Of a stretch of DNA of 64,000 bases, positions 25,381 to 35,067 are shown one piece after another. Position 1 is the stretch's first letter. Every line of letters begins with the position of its first letter. The DNA is from Synergistaceae bacterium. GTDB taxonomy: Bacteria; Synergistota; Synergistia; Synergistales; Aminobacteriaceae. The notes beneath the pieces were generated by a model that did not search any database, was not told the origin of the DNA, and saw nothing but the letters and a program-made list of their open reading frames with translations. The stretch lies in assembly GCA_018436785.1 (NCBI GenBank), contig JAHDKR010000048.1:62001-126000 (forward strand). Direction: 5' to 3'. A program made the translations under genes and the position numbers.

Positions 25381-25728
25381 CTACTTGAGGCTCCCGATAC
25401 CGAGGGGCTTGGAAGAAACGCCGGATTCGGCGCCTGCTCCTCCTCCGGATTCAACCTGAGTGAGAGGGGCCGAGGTGAAGAGATATGTTTTCAGTTCCTC
25501 ATCCCATCCGTCCATATTTCTCCGAAGCCATTCGATGAGCATTGCGGCGTGTTCTATCTCTTCGTCGCGGTTATGAGCGAGGAGCGCTTTAAGCTCCGCG
25601 TTCGGCGTGAGTGCGGCTCGCTGGTTGTAGTAGTTTACCGCTTCTACTTCCTCCATGAGACTTTTGAGCGCCTGCGCTTGATCAACTGTCTGCTGATCAA
25701 GCTTATCTGCGGGTTCAGTGTATTGCAT
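25381..25728 (-). CDS. Encapsulated ferritin-like protein (EncFtn) with encapsulin targeting tag
   Basis: 115 residues. The single helical hairpin has ferroxidase ligands equivalent to those of Rhodospirillum EncFtn: E27, E57 and H60 in SLMEEVEAVNYYNQR and HNRDEEIEHAAMLIEW. This protein oxidises Fe(II) inside the encapsulin shell, where the mineral is stored. After residue 90 comes a flexible Gly/Ser-rich linker (ESGGGAGAESG) and the terminal tag KPLGIGSLK, which fits the LxxGSL(K/R) cargo-loading peptide. It is the first gene of the two-gene operon. A TATAAT lies upstream near 25795 without a good -35. No Fur box is evident. Confidence 0.95.
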   Translation of the reverse strand: MQYTEPADKLDQQTVDQAQALKSLMEEVEAVNYYNQRAALTPNAELKALLAHNRDEEIEHAAMLIEWLRRNMDGWDEELKTYLFTSAPLTQVESGGGAGAESGVSSKPLGIGSLK

Positions 25729-25951
25729 GGTATCTCTCCTTTCTGGAAATCACGAATAGATGATGCCGACCGTGCGGACTCGGCATTTATTCCAACATTA
25801 TACCGTCTGCAGAGGAAAATCACTCGTGTAAAAAAGAGACGGTTCTAAATAAATTTATTACAAGGTAGTTTTTATTTTATGTGAGTATATACCAACTTCT
25901 GACTTTCGTCAAGTTTGGTCAAATGGAAGAATCGCTTCACTGTATGATATC

Positions 25952-26665
25952 ATGCGGTGCGAAGTGTGGGGGATGTCCGCTGAAAAGCGTATCATGACGA
26001 GGGGAAGGTTTGTGTACATTATGGATGAACAGGGGAAGAAAACGCTGTTATCGGAAGATATTCGAGAGCTGCTCTCGTTGAAACCTGGAGAGAACGTCTT
26101 GTTCGGAGAACTTGCAGCAGCTGTAGCTGATCGTGGATTCGGCATCCTTCTGGTGCTCCTTTCGCTTCCGAGCGCGCTTCCCGTGCCGGCGCCGGGATAC
26201 AGCACGCCGTTTGGAATAGTGCTCTTTATCCTGGGTGTGCAGATGCTGCTGGGCAGAGAGACGCCGTGGATTCCGGGATGGGCGGGACGAAGGGAGATCA
26301 AGCGGAAGACGGCGGACAGGATGATCTCGGGTGCGGCAAAGTTTTTTTCCTTCGTGGAGATTTTCATACGCCCCCGTTTCGAGTTCGTCTCGGGAAAGGG
26401 CGCAGGAATGATCTGTTCTTTGCTGCTGCTGCTTATGAGCGGACTCATGATTCTTCCGATTCCACTGACGAACACGCTCCCCGCCATGGTGATCTTCTGT
26501 ATCGGCGTGGCGCTCACAGAGCGCGACGGGCTCGCGTTCATCGCGGCGCTGCTTTTCGGCGCGGCTGCTACGGCGCTGTATACTCTGGCAGTCTGGGTAA
26601 TTTTTTACCTCGGGGCCCAGGGAATAGGCGAGGCGAAGGAGATAATCAAGGGCTGGTTTTTCTGA
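25952..26665 (+). CDS. ExoD-family integral membrane protein
   Basis: 237 residues as the longest frame. The true start may be one of the later ATGs (25976, 25994 or 26021), as none has an ideal ribosome site. The pattern is that of PF06055 (ExoD): a cytoplasmic N-terminal segment (LSLKPGENVLFGELAAAVADRG), then LLSLPSALPVPAPGYSTPFGI, followed by hydrophobic segments at about residues 65-95, 148-170, 172-190 and 195-225. ExoD was first described as needed for exopolysaccharide production and invasion in Rhizobium. The molecular role is not known. It precedes the HD-GYP gene by 79 bp on the same strand, which may tie it to envelope or biofilm signalling. Confidence 0.82.
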   Translation: MRCEVWGMSAEKRIMTRGRFVYIMDEQGKKTLLSEDIRELLSLKPGENVLFGELAAAVADRGFGILLVLLSLPSALPVPAPGYSTPFGIVLFILGVQMLLGRETPWIPGWAGRREIKRKTADRMISGAAKFFSFVEIFIRPRFEFVSGKGAGMICSLLLLLMSGLMILPIPLTNTLPAMVIFCIGVALTERDGLAFIAALLFGAAATALYTLAVWVIFYLGAQGIGEAKEIIKGWFF

Positions 26666-26744
26666 TCCCGAACTTTTCTGTACACGTCAGGATTCGCCAA
26701 TGATTTTTCAAGGTTTCCCCGGAAACGAGAGGGGTGATAATGCT

Positions 26745-29048
26745 GTGTCTATTCGACGGAAGATGCTGGTGTTGATCGCCGGGTTTCTTCTTGTAACTTT
26801 GGTATTGACTTTCGGCAGCTACGTCCTCACCGGAAGGAGCGTGCGCGTCCAGGTCGAAGATACCGGGCGAACTATGGTTGCGGAGATCGCCTCCGCTATG
26901 GATGAATATATAGCGAAACTTCTCTCCCTTACTGGCTCGCTGGCTGTTTCTCTCTCATACATCAGCGAGGAGGGCGATCCTGACTATGTAGAACTTTTCG
27001 GCCGCTATCTGGAGGCTGCGCAGACGCACGGAGTGCAAACGGTCTTCATGGGCTTTGAATCGAAGGAGTTCGCCGATTCTACCGCATGGGAGCCGCCGGA
27101 AGGGTACGACCCCCGGACGCGCTCGTGGTATGTGGAGACGCTGAAGAAAAACGGGGTGACGGTCACCTCTCCATATGTCGACCTGATAACCGGAGAGCTC
27201 ATCGTGAGCGTCACGGCGCCTGTACGAAGCCAGTCGGGGATGTTGCTCGGTGTGGCGGGGCTGGATGTGAGCTTGGAGCACGTGCGAAGAAAAGTGCTCA
27301 CCAGAAGGCTGTTCGGAGAAGGTTTCCCATTCCTTGTCGACAGACACGGTTTTTTCCTTGCAGCTCCCTTCGAAGACTGGACGCTTGCGGAAAACATCGC
27401 GTTTCGCTCCGTGGCGATCCCTGCGGAGTTGGCTGAAATCGGCGAAGGCATCCTGGAGAGGGAATCCGGGGCTTTCAGCCTGACGTTCAAGGGAGAGAGG
27501 ATGATTCTCTTTCACGCCCCGGTCGGCGAGCATTTTTCGTTCGGAATGTTCTTCCCCGAGAGCGCGATGAACAGCTTTGTCAGGGATATATCTTCCCTTC
27601 ATCTCTTCGGAGGGTTCGCAATCATTCTGCTCGCTCTTGTCTTGCTGCTTCCTCTAACGCATGAGATTTTGAGTTCTTTTTCTTCGCTCTCCTCGACGAT
27701 CGACAGTATCGCCGCCAAACTCTCCGACAACAAGGACTTCACCGAAACCGCGTTCAACGTCCACTTGCTGGCTGCTGAAGTGGGGGAATCTATGACGCGC
27801 ACGTCGCTTCTGGAGTTTCAAACATTTTTGGGGAGTATGGAGAATGCTCTGAAGACGATCGGACGGCAGGGCGAAGAGATTGCCGCGCTTACCGAGGAGG
27901 CTCTTGCGATTCAGGACAACCTCACAGAAGCCAACGGAGAGCTGAATCGGAGACAGAAAATATGGAGAGATACTCTCGAGGTCATGGAAACGATGACCAT
28001 GTCGGGCGAGTCGGAGAAAAACCTCCGAAGCGTCGCCGAGAACATACTGAAGAGCACGCAGGCTTTCGGGGTGCTTCTTTCCTGCCGAAGAGGCGATCGT
28101 TTTTTCAACCTCGTCTGTGCGGGATACGGCGGCGCTTCGCTCCCGTCCGGCGATGCAATAGCAATCTTCGGAAGCGTCGCGGGCAGAGCTGTGCGTGAGG
28201 GGGATGCCGTTTGGGTCGAAGATGTGGCTCGTGACCGCGAGTATGTTCCCGTGCATCCGAGCGTGGTCAGCGAAGTCGAAATCCCCTTGCTCCACCGCGG
28301 GAAGGCGAACGGGATTCTCGAAGTGGCCTTCGACAGGAGAACACCCAGAAACGACGATCTGCTCGAAACGCTTCTCCCCGTGGCGTCCGCGCTTGGAAGC
28401 TTGATAGAAGCCGAGAATGCGCACATCGAGATAAAAGACTCCTATCGCTACCTAGTCCGTAAGCTTCAGTCGGTAACAGAGATCTATCACCTCGAATCGG
28501 CGGACCACATGGACAGAATAGGGGCGTACTCCCGTCTCGCGGCGCGTATTTTGGGCAAGAACGAAGAAGAGCAAGAGGATATTGAGGTGTTTTCCAGGCT
28601 GCACGACATAGGAAAACTTCGCGTGCCGCTCTCGATTCTGGCAAAACCCGGAAAACTCACCGACGAAGAGATGAAGATAGTTCGCAATCATCCGCTCTGG
28701 GGGGCGGAGCTGATCGGCGGCGCGAAGTGGCTTGATATGGCCAGGAAGATCTGTCTCTCCCATCATGAAAAGTGGGACGGCAGCGGCTATCCTCTCGGCC
28801 TTTCGGGAGACGAAATACCTTGGGAGGGGCAGGTCGTGGCGCTTGCGGATGTGTACGATGCGCTGCGTTCCAGGCGGGTGTACAAAGACCGAATGGCGCA
28901 CGAGGAGGCGGTACGGATTATCCTGCACGGCGACGGACGAACCGCGCCGGAGCACTTCAGCCCCCTGATGCTCGACTTCTTCAGAGAACATCATGAGGAA
29001 TTGGACAAAATCTACGGAGCATTCTTTCTTGGGGAGGCTGAGAAGTAG
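26745..29048 (+). CDS. Membrane sensor with Cache, GAF and HD-GYP domains (probable c-di-GMP phosphodiesterase)
   Basis: About 767 residues from GTG 26745. The frame also has ATG 26700, and both have modest ribosome sites. The first membrane helix is at about residues 5-28. An extracytoplasmic double Cache domain follows with YDPRTRSWYVETLKK and TVTSPYVDLITGELIVS, the ligand-binding signature seen in chemoreceptors. The second membrane helix (LFGGFAIILLALVLLLPL) is near residue 305. A coiled coil and a GAF domain (about 430-570) lead to the C-terminal HD-GYP domain with HDIGKLRVP, NHPLWGAELI and HHEKWDGSGYP. HD-GYP enzymes hydrolyse cyclic di-GMP. All metal-ligand positions look intact. Confidence 0.9.
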   Translation: MSIRRKMLVLIAGFLLVTLVLTFGSYVLTGRSVRVQVEDTGRTMVAEIASAMDEYIAKLLSLTGSLAVSLSYISEEGDPDYVELFGRYLEAAQTHGVQTVFMGFESKEFADSTAWEPPEGYDPRTRSWYVETLKKNGVTVTSPYVDLITGELIVSVTAPVRSQSGMLLGVAGLDVSLEHVRRKVLTRRLFGEGFPFLVDRHGFFLAAPFEDWTLAENIAFRSVAIPAELAEIGEGILERESGAFSLTFKGERMILFHAPVGEHFSFGMFFPESAMNSFVRDISSLHLFGGFAIILLALVLLLPLTHEILSSFSSLSSTIDSIAAKLSDNKDFTETAFNVHLLAAEVGESMTRTSLLEFQTFLGSMENALKTIGRQGEEIAALTEEALAIQDNLTEANGELNRRQKIWRDTLEVMETMTMSGESEKNLRSVAENILKSTQAFGVLLSCRRGDRFFNLVCAGYGGASLPSGDAIAIFGSVAGRAVREGDAVWVEDVARDREYVPVHPSVVSEVEIPLLHRGKANGILEVAFDRRTPRNDDLLETLLPVASALGSLIEAENAHIEIKDSYRYLVRKLQSVTEIYHLESADHMDRIGAYSRLAARILGKNEEEQEDIEVFSRLHDIGKLRVPLSILAKPGKLTDEEMKIVRNHPLWGAELIGGAKWLDMARKICLSHHEKWDGSGYPLGLSGDEIPWEGQVVALADVYDALRSRRVYKDRMAHEEAVRIILHGDGRTAPEHFSPLMLDFFREHHEELDKIYGAFFLGEAEK

Positions 29049-29111
29049 ACGCCTCATTGCGGAAGGAGTGATCTCAACGCATTCTCTGAATGCACGGAAC
29101 GGGAAAAATAC

Positions 29112-29160
29112 GTGTGGGAGAGTCCCTGCTCTTTTGTGCAGGAACTTTCCCACACTTTTA
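29112..29160 (+). terminator. Intrinsic terminator after the HD-GYP gene
   Basis: A long stem (GTGTGGGA-AGT-CCTGC and its complement) covers 29112-29155 and is followed by TTTTATTT. Confidence 0.9.
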
Positions 29161-29193
29161 TTTAAGGAATGCGTTATTTATAAGCTCTATGGG

Positions 29194-29222
29194 TTGACAA
29201 AACCGGCCCATTTTTGTATCCT
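29194..29222 (+). promoter_or_regulatory. Promoter of carAB
   Basis: TTGACA (29194-29199), 17-bp spacer, TATCCT (29217-29222), 71 bp before carA. No PyrR-type attenuator or terminator is visible in the leader. Confidence 0.7.
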
Positions 29223-29293
29223 CCCTTGGAACATGAGTTTATTATTTTGCTAAAGATGAAAATATATTTAGTAAAAAGAGGGAGAGGCGAATC

Positions 29294-30475
29294 ATGTCGA
29301 ACTGTTTTCTTGTGCTTGAGGACGGGGAGGTCTTCAAAGGCGTTTCTTTCGGAGCGCCGGCGCCCCGAGCGGACGAATTCCTCGGTGGCGGAGCTGCCGG
29401 GGGAGGGGAGGTCGTCTTCAATACCGCGATGTCGGGGTATCACGAGATGTTGACGGACCCGTCCTACGCAGGGCAGATCGTCGTGCTCACCTCCCCCCAC
29501 GCGGGGAACTACGGCTGCGACGACGCCTGGTCGGAGAGGGGGCCGGACGATCCGGGAATGGCGGAGATAAAGCTGCGCGGGCTTGTGGTGCGTTCGTGCT
29601 TCTCCGGTCCCGTTCCCCGCGGACGCATCTCCCTCGACGCGTTCCTCAAAAATCATGGAATTCCCGGTCTTGCCGATGTGGACACGCGCTCATTGACGAT
29701 CCGCCTGCGTGAGAAGGGGAGCTGCAACAGCTTCATTGTCGCTCCGTCAGCGGGGGATGCGCTGAGCGTGGAGGACATTCGTTCCGTTGCGTCGTCGTTC
29801 CGTCGGCTTCCCTCAATGGAAGGAGCGAATCTTCTCGCCTCGGTGGGCACGCGAACGGCGCTTCCCGCTTCTTTCGGTAATCACCCTCGTTTCACCGTTG
29901 TCGACTGCGGGGTGAAGGGGAATATCCTTCGCGAACTCGGGGCGAGGGGCGCCGCAGTCACGGTGCTTCCATGGACCGCGTCGTCGGAGGACGTCCTGTC
30001 GACCACCCCCGACGGGGTGCTCTTCTCGAACGGTCCCGGCGATCCTGCCGCGCTCGCGTCGGTGGTGACAACCATCCGAAATCTCATCGGCGTCGTTCCG
30101 GTTTTCGGTATCTGCCTTGGGCATCAGATGATCGCCCTCGCGCTCGGAGGCCGGACGCGGAAGATGAAGTTCGGCCATCACGGCTGCAATCATCCCGTCA
30201 GGGACGAACGGACCGGCAAGGTGCAGGTGACCAGTCAGAATCACGGCTTCGAGGTGGATGAACAGTCTCTTCCGCCGGATGTGACCGTATGGTTCCGGAA
30301 CGCCAACGACGGCTCCGTCGAGGGGCTGATGCACGGGCGCCTTCCGGTGATGTCGTGCCAGTTCCACCCCGAGGCCGCTCCGGGGCCCCGCGATTCCTCG
30401 TGGATTTTCGACGAGTTCGTCGGGATTGCCTCCAGGAGAAAGGAGGGATCCTCGTGCCTGCTCGAAAGGATCTAA
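29294..30475 (+). CDS. carA: Carbamoyl-phosphate synthase small (glutaminase) subunit
   Basis: 393 residues. The N-terminal CarA domain (ATSGYHE-like MSGYHEMLTDPSYAGQIVVLT) is followed by a class I glutamine amidotransferase with the nucleophile elbow VFGICLGHQ (Cys about residue 275) and the His-Glu pair in CQFHPEAAPGP. It supplies ammonia from glutamine to the large subunit for arginine and pyrimidine synthesis. The stop overlaps the start of carB by 22 bp. No other pyr or arg genes are in the window. Confidence 0.97.
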   Translation: MSNCFLVLEDGEVFKGVSFGAPAPRADEFLGGGAAGGGEVVFNTAMSGYHEMLTDPSYAGQIVVLTSPHAGNYGCDDAWSERGPDDPGMAEIKLRGLVVRSCFSGPVPRGRISLDAFLKNHGIPGLADVDTRSLTIRLREKGSCNSFIVAPSAGDALSVEDIRSVASSFRRLPSMEGANLLASVGTRTALPASFGNHPRFTVVDCGVKGNILRELGARGAAVTVLPWTASSEDVLSTTPDGVLFSNGPGDPAALASVVTTIRNLIGVVPVFGICLGHQMIALALGGRTRKMKFGHHGCNHPVRDERTGKVQVTSQNHGFEVDEQSLPPDVTVWFRNANDGSVEGLMHGRLPVMSCQFHPEAAPGPRDSSWIFDEFVGIASRRKEGSSCLLERI

Positions 30476-33400
30476 AGAAGATTCTCGTTCTCGGATCAGG
30501 CGCCATCGTCATCGGGCAGGCGTGCGAGTTCGACTACTCGGGGGTGCAGGCGGTCAAGGCGCTGAAGGAGGAAGGGTACGAGGTGGTGCTCGCCAACCCC
30601 AATCCTGCCACGGTGATGACCACTCACGGAATTGCCGACGCCATCTACCTCGAACCGTTGAAGCTTCCGTGGGTGGAGGAGATCATCCGCTGCGAGCGCC
30701 CCGATGCGTTGCTGCCGACCATGGGAGGGCAGACTGCGCTGAATCTTGCCCTTGAACTCGCCGACGCAGGAATTTTGGAGCGGTACGGCGTCGAGATCAT
30801 TGGCGCGTCGGTCCGCTCCATCCGTCTTGCCGAGGACAGAGGGGCGTTCAAAGAGGCCGTCCGTTCGATCGGACTGGACAACCCGCGTTCCGCTGTTGTT
30901 CGCAGCGCTGCGGAAGCGTTCGCCTTCGCCGAAGAGACGCCGCTCCCTCTGATCATTCGGCCGTCGTTTACGCTGGGCGGCCTGGGAGGTTCCATCGCCT
31001 CCACGCGGAAACAGCTGGGGATTCAAGTAGAGCGCGCTCTTGCGGAGAGCCCGGTCGGTGCGGCGCTTCTGGAGGAGTCGCTCATCGGATGGAAGGAGTT
31101 CGAGATGGAGGTCATGCGCGACCGCAGGGACAACGCCGTGGTCGTCTGTTCCATCGAAAACATCGATCCCATGGGAGTGCACACCGGAGACAGCGTAACC
31201 GTCGCCCCGATCCAGACGCTCAACGACAGGGCGTACCAGGAGATGCGCACGGCGTCGCTGAATATTCTCAGGGCTGTCGGCGTGGACTGCGGCGGTTCCA
31301 ACGTGCAGTTCGCCGTGCATCCTGAGTCGGGGCGCATGGTTGTCATCGAGATGAACCCCCGCGTGAGCCGCTCTTCCGCGCTGGCGTCGAAAGCGACGGG
31401 CTTCCCGATCGCCCGCGCGGCGGCCAAACTCGCAGTCGGCTATACCCTCGACGAGATACCGAACGAGATTACGGGCAAGACGACGAGCTGCTTCGAACCT
31501 GCGCTCGACTACGTCGCGGTGAAGGTCCCCCGCTTCGAAACGGAAAAGTTTCCTGCGGAGTACGAATGCCTCGGGACGCAGATGAAGTCCGTCGGCGAGG
31601 CGCTCGCCCTCGGCCGGACGTTCATGGAGGCGCTGAACAAGGCCATACGGGCCGCAGAGGCGGGATACGACGGCCTGCAGGAGCTGGAGATCGGCTATGA
31701 CGGATTGGACCGCATGCTCGCGCCGCTGCATCCGAGAAAACTCTTCGCCGCCTATACTGTACTCTGTCGCGAGGGGAAACGAGCGCTTCCCTTGTTGGCG
31801 CGAAAGACAGGCATTGATCCGTGGTTCCTGTACCAGATGGCTGAACAGGCCGATTTCGAGGGGATCCTGGGAGAAAATGTGCTGAACGGAAGTTTGCTGT
31901 TGAAGGCTAAACGCTTCGGTCTCTCCGACAAGCGTATTGCCCGCGTGACAGGAAAGAGCGAGTCTGATGTGGAGGTTCTTCGGGAAGCCGAGAGGATCGC
32001 GCCGTCGTTTCACTTTGTGGATACCTGCGCGGGGGAGTTCCCCGCCGCGACGCCGTATTTCTATTCGACATGGGGCGAGCGCGACGAAGGCGACCCCCTC
32101 GGCGGCGGCGCGGTGCTTATCCTCGCCTCCGGACCCAACCGGATCGGACAGGGGCTTGAATTCGACGCCTGCTGCACGCTCGCTTCGCTGGCCTGGCGGG
32201 AGGAGGGGCGGAAGACGGTGATCGTGAACTCGAATCCCGAGACCGTTTCAACGGATTACAACGTCTCCGACCGGCTGTACATCGAACCGCTGACCGCGGA
32301 GCACGTGAAGGCGGTTCTGAAGAAGGAGGGTATCCGCGACGTCCTGGTGCAGCTCGGAGGGCAGACGCCGCTGAACATGGCCCGGGAGCTGGAGTCTGCG
32401 GGCGCGCACATCGTCGGTACTTCCCTCTCCGGCATCGAGGAGGCGGAGGACCGCGGTCGTTTCGCCGCGCTACTCGATCGACTGGGACTCCGTCAGCCGA
32501 AAAACAGGATGGCGGGTTCCCGCGAGGACGTCGCGGCCGCGGCGGAGGAGATCGGCTACCCGGTGTTGTTGCGCCCCTCCTACGTTATCGGCGGTAAGAA
32601 CATGTTCATCGCCTACAGGCGCGACGAGCTGGAGGAGTTCCTCGACAGAGGAATCCCGTTGAGCGAGTCGGCGCCCGTACTGGTGGATCAGTTCCTGGAA
32701 GACGCCTTCGAGTACGACCTCGACGCGCTCTGCGACGGAACGAACGTCTACGTCGCCGGAATCGGCGAACATATCGAAGCCGCCGGTATCCACTCGGGCG
32801 ACAGCGCCTGCGTCTTCCCCGTCTATAAGTCGCCTCCGGAAATCCTCAGTGAGATGGTCGCCGCCGCCGTTTCCATCGCGCGCGCGATAGGTGTGAGAGG
32901 GTTTCTCAACATTCAGTTTGCCATGAAGGAGGGGGTGCTCTATGTGCTGGAGGTGAATCCCAGAGCTTCCAGAACGGTCCCCTTCCTGTCGAAGGCGAGC
33001 GGCGTCGATCTCGTGAGGGCGGCCGTCCGTCTTTGGGAGGGGAAGGACCTCGAAGCGCAGGGGCTTGTCCGGAACGGTTACGGAGAGGGGCGGTGCCTTA
33101 CGGGGTGGGCGGTGAAAGAGGCCGTCTTCTCGTTCGACAGGTTCGCATCGGTGGACCCCCTGCTCGGGCCGGAAATGCGCTCCACCGGAGAGGTCATGGG
33201 ATCTGGAGAGAGCGTCGGGGAAGCCTACGCGAAGGCGCAAGCCGCCTGCGGGACGGTGCTGCCGACGAAAGGAACCGTGTTCATTTCGGTGAACGACCCG
33301 GATAAGCCCACAATTCTCCCGGTCGCGAAGCGACTTCGTGAGATGGGGTTTTCGATAGCGGCTACAACAGGAACTGCGCGTTATCTCTTCGAAAATGGCA

Positions 33401-33648
33401 TTCTTCCCGAAGTGGTGCTGAAGGTTCATGAAGGCTCACCCAACGTAGTAGATCACATGCGTGCCGGGAGAATTCAGATGCTCATCAATACCCCTCTTGG
33501 GCGGCACAGCCTGCACGGAGACAAGGAAATGCGAATCGAAGCAGTCCGACGGAAGATACCGTACACTACCACGACGTCGGCGGCGGAGGCGGCCGTGGAG
33601 GGGATCGCGGCGCTGAAAGAGGGCGCCCTCCGCATACGGAGGCTGTAG
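30454..33648 (+). CDS. carB: Carbamoyl-phosphate synthase large subunit
   Basis: 1064 residues from GTG 30454, which has AGGAGGG at 7 nt. The upstream in-frame extension lies within carA. It has two homologous ATP-grasp synthetase halves (first from LVLGSGAIVIGQACEFDYSG, second from ILASGPNRIGQGLEFDACC), each with its own carbamate or carboxy-phosphate site (MNPRVSRSSALASKATGFPIA and VNPRASRTVPFLSKASGVDL), and a C-terminal MGS-like allosteric domain (TTGTARYLFENG ... TPLGRHS). Standard length and complete. It forms the CarAB complex with the upstream gene. Confidence 0.98.
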   Translation: MPARKDLKKILVLGSGAIVIGQACEFDYSGVQAVKALKEEGYEVVLANPNPATVMTTHGIADAIYLEPLKLPWVEEIIRCERPDALLPTMGGQTALNLALELADAGILERYGVEIIGASVRSIRLAEDRGAFKEAVRSIGLDNPRSAVVRSAAEAFAFAEETPLPLIIRPSFTLGGLGGSIASTRKQLGIQVERALAESPVGAALLEESLIGWKEFEMEVMRDRRDNAVVVCSIENIDPMGVHTGDSVTVAPIQTLNDRAYQEMRTASLNILRAVGVDCGGSNVQFAVHPESGRMVVIEMNPRVSRSSALASKATGFPIARAAAKLAVGYTLDEIPNEITGKTTSCFEPALDYVAVKVPRFETEKFPAEYECLGTQMKSVGEALALGRTFMEALNKAIRAAEAGYDGLQELEIGYDGLDRMLAPLHPRKLFAAYTVLCREGKRALPLLARKTGIDPWFLYQMAEQADFEGILGENVLNGSLLLKAKRFGLSDKRIARVTGKSESDVEVLREAERIAPSFHFVDTCAGEFPAATPYFYSTWGERDEGDPLGGGAVLILASGPNRIGQGLEFDACCTLASLAWREEGRKTVIVNSNPETVSTDYNVSDRLYIEPLTAEHVKAVLKKEGIRDVLVQLGGQTPLNMARELESAGAHIVGTSLSGIEEAEDRGRFAALLDRLGLRQPKNRMAGSREDVAAAAEEIGYPVLLRPSYVIGGKNMFIAYRRDELEEFLDRGIPLSESAPVLVDQFLEDAFEYDLDALCDGTNVYVAGIGEHIEAAGIHSGDSACVFPVYKSPPEILSEMVAAAVSIARAIGVRGFLNIQFAMKEGVLYVLEVNPRASRTVPFLSKASGVDLVRAAVRLWEGKDLEAQGLVRNGYGEGRCLTGWAVKEAVFSFDRFASVDPLLGPEMRSTGEVMGSGESVGEAYAKAQAACGTVLPTKGTVFISVNDPDKPTILPVAKRLREMGFSIAATTGTARYLFENGILPEVVLKVHEGSPNVVDHMRAGRIQMLINTPLGRHSLHGDKEMRIEAVRRKIPYTTTTSAAEAAVEGIAALKEGALRIRRL

Positions 33649-33661
33649 GGAAATAATGAAT

Positions 33662-33692
33662 CGAGGGGCTTCCGAATGGAGGAAGCCCCTCG
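33662..33692. terminator. Bidirectional hairpin between carB and the reductase gene
   Basis: Perfect 12-bp arms CGAGGGGCTTCC (33662-33673) and GGAAGCCCCTCG (33681-33692) lie between two converging genes that end at 33648 and 33699. The T-run on the plus strand is weak (GGTTCTT). Confidence 0.75.
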
Positions 33693-33698
33693 CGGTTC

Positions 33699-34718
33699 TT
33701 AGCTGAACGCTCTTCTGTATTGCTCAGGCCAGGGGAGCTCTATGCCGCGTTTTCTTGCCTCGTTCAGCGGGAAGAAGGGGTTGCGGAGCAGCTCGCGCCC
33801 CAGGGCGACGAGGTCGGCCCTTTGATTGCAAAGCGCCTCCTCAATCATGTCGAGACTGGTGATCAGCCCGACCGCGATGGTCGGAACCTCGCACTCCCTC
33901 TTGATCTGCTCGGCGAAGGGGATCTGATATCCCGGATGCACAGGGGGAGCCACCGGGGTTACCCCTCCGGAGCTGACGTGGACAACGTCCACTTCCTTGG
34001 TGACTCTGTCGACGATACGGACCATCTGTCCTGTGGTCATACCTCCCTCGACGTAGTCCTCCGCCGAAATCCGGAGGAAGAGCGGTTTCTCCTCGGGCCA
34101 GCGCGTCCGTACCGCCCTCGCGATCTCCTGGAGAAAGCGGGACCGGCCCTCGAAGTTTACGCCGTAGCCGTCACGTCTGCGGTTGCTCAACGGAGAGAGG
34201 AACTGGTTGATCAGGTAGCCGTGCGCCCCGTGGATTTCCACGACGTCGAATCCCGCCCGGAGCGCTCGCCCCGCCGCTGCGGCGAAGGCTTGGGTGACGC
34301 GCGCAATCTCGTCGGGGTTCATCTCGACGGGATCTTTATACTTCCCGTCGTCGCTGTAGTTGACGGCGCTTGGCGCATAGATGGTTTCAGCCGCCGCGCC
34401 GCACTTCCGGCCGGCATGGTTGAGCTGCACGCCGATTTTCGCCCCCAGGCTGTGGGTGTGGCGCGTCAGTTCGGTCATGCCTGCTATCTGCTCGTCGTCC
34501 CAAAGCCCGAGGCAGTTGTCGGAGAGACGTCCTTCGGGGAGGACGGCGGTCGCCTCGATGATGATCAGCCCGGCTCCCCCGAGGGCGCGCGCGCCGTAAT
34601 GGAGATGATGGAAAGGTGCGACGCGGGAAGAGGGCGCGCTGTACATGCACATGGGGGGCATGACTATACGGTTTTTCAATTCAAGATCTTTGATATGGAA
34701 AGGTTCATAGGCTTTCAA
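33699..34718 (-). CDS. Old yellow enzyme family NAD(P)H oxidoreductase (NamA/YqjM-like)
   Basis: 339 residues from TTG 34718, with AAGGAGG 11 nt upstream. FMN enzyme of the YqjM class: KNRIVMPPMCMYSA includes the conserved Cys and Tyr that tune FMN and bind substrate in YqjM, HAGRK and EIHGAHGYLINQFLSPLSNRR carry the His pair and substrate loop, and the C-terminal AVGLI, ADLVALGRELLRNPFFP forms the FMN phosphate site. Family members reduce activated C=C bonds of enones or nitro groups. The physiological substrate is unknown. It stands alone between a converging carB and its own promoter region. The 349-bp gap upstream shows only the terminator at 35007-35050. Confidence 0.93.
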   Translation of the reverse strand: MKAYEPFHIKDLELKNRIVMPPMCMYSAPSSRVAPFHHLHYGARALGGAGLIIIEATAVLPEGRLSDNCLGLWDDEQIAGMTELTRHTHSLGAKIGVQLNHAGRKCGAAAETIYAPSAVNYSDDGKYKDPVEMNPDEIARVTQAFAAAAGRALRAGFDVVEIHGAHGYLINQFLSPLSNRRRDGYGVNFEGRSRFLQEIARAVRTRWPEEKPLFLRISAEDYVEGGMTTGQMVRIVDRVTKEVDVVHVSSGGVTPVAPPVHPGYQIPFAEQIKRECEVPTIAVGLITSLDMIEEALCNQRADLVALGRELLRNPFFPLNEARKRGIELPWPEQYRRAFS

Positions 34719-35006
34719 TCAGAACATGCCTCCTTCAAGAGATACGTAAAATACCGGAATCTGCGCCGGTAGAGAAAGAGTATCACGAAAAGGCGTACAT
34801 TTCCACGTCCGCTTTGAAACCGGAAAGAGGAAGAAGACGCCCCCGTGGAACGGCAGCCGGGTTTTGTAGCAACTCCCCGAGTTACGCTCCCTCCGGAACG
34901 AGTGTGAAGAAAATGATGGGGCACGAAAACGAAAGCCACTCGTTGAGAGATTCACGATGTGTTCATGAGACTCTGGCTTTCTTGTGTGGTACAGCGTACT
35001 CCATAA

Positions 35007-35050
35007 CAAGGCCCCCCTTCGGCAAGCAACTCTGCAGAAGGGGGGCCTTG
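35007..35050 (-). terminator. Strong hairpin terminator after the HMG-CoA-lyase-like gene
   Basis: Perfect 14-bp arms CAAGGCCCCCCTTC (35007-35020) and GAAGGGGGGCCTTG (35037-35050), 17 bp past the gene's stop. TTCTTT follows on the plus strand and TTAT on the minus strand. Confidence 0.8.
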
Positions 35051-35067
35051 TTCTTTGCCGAATCGTA

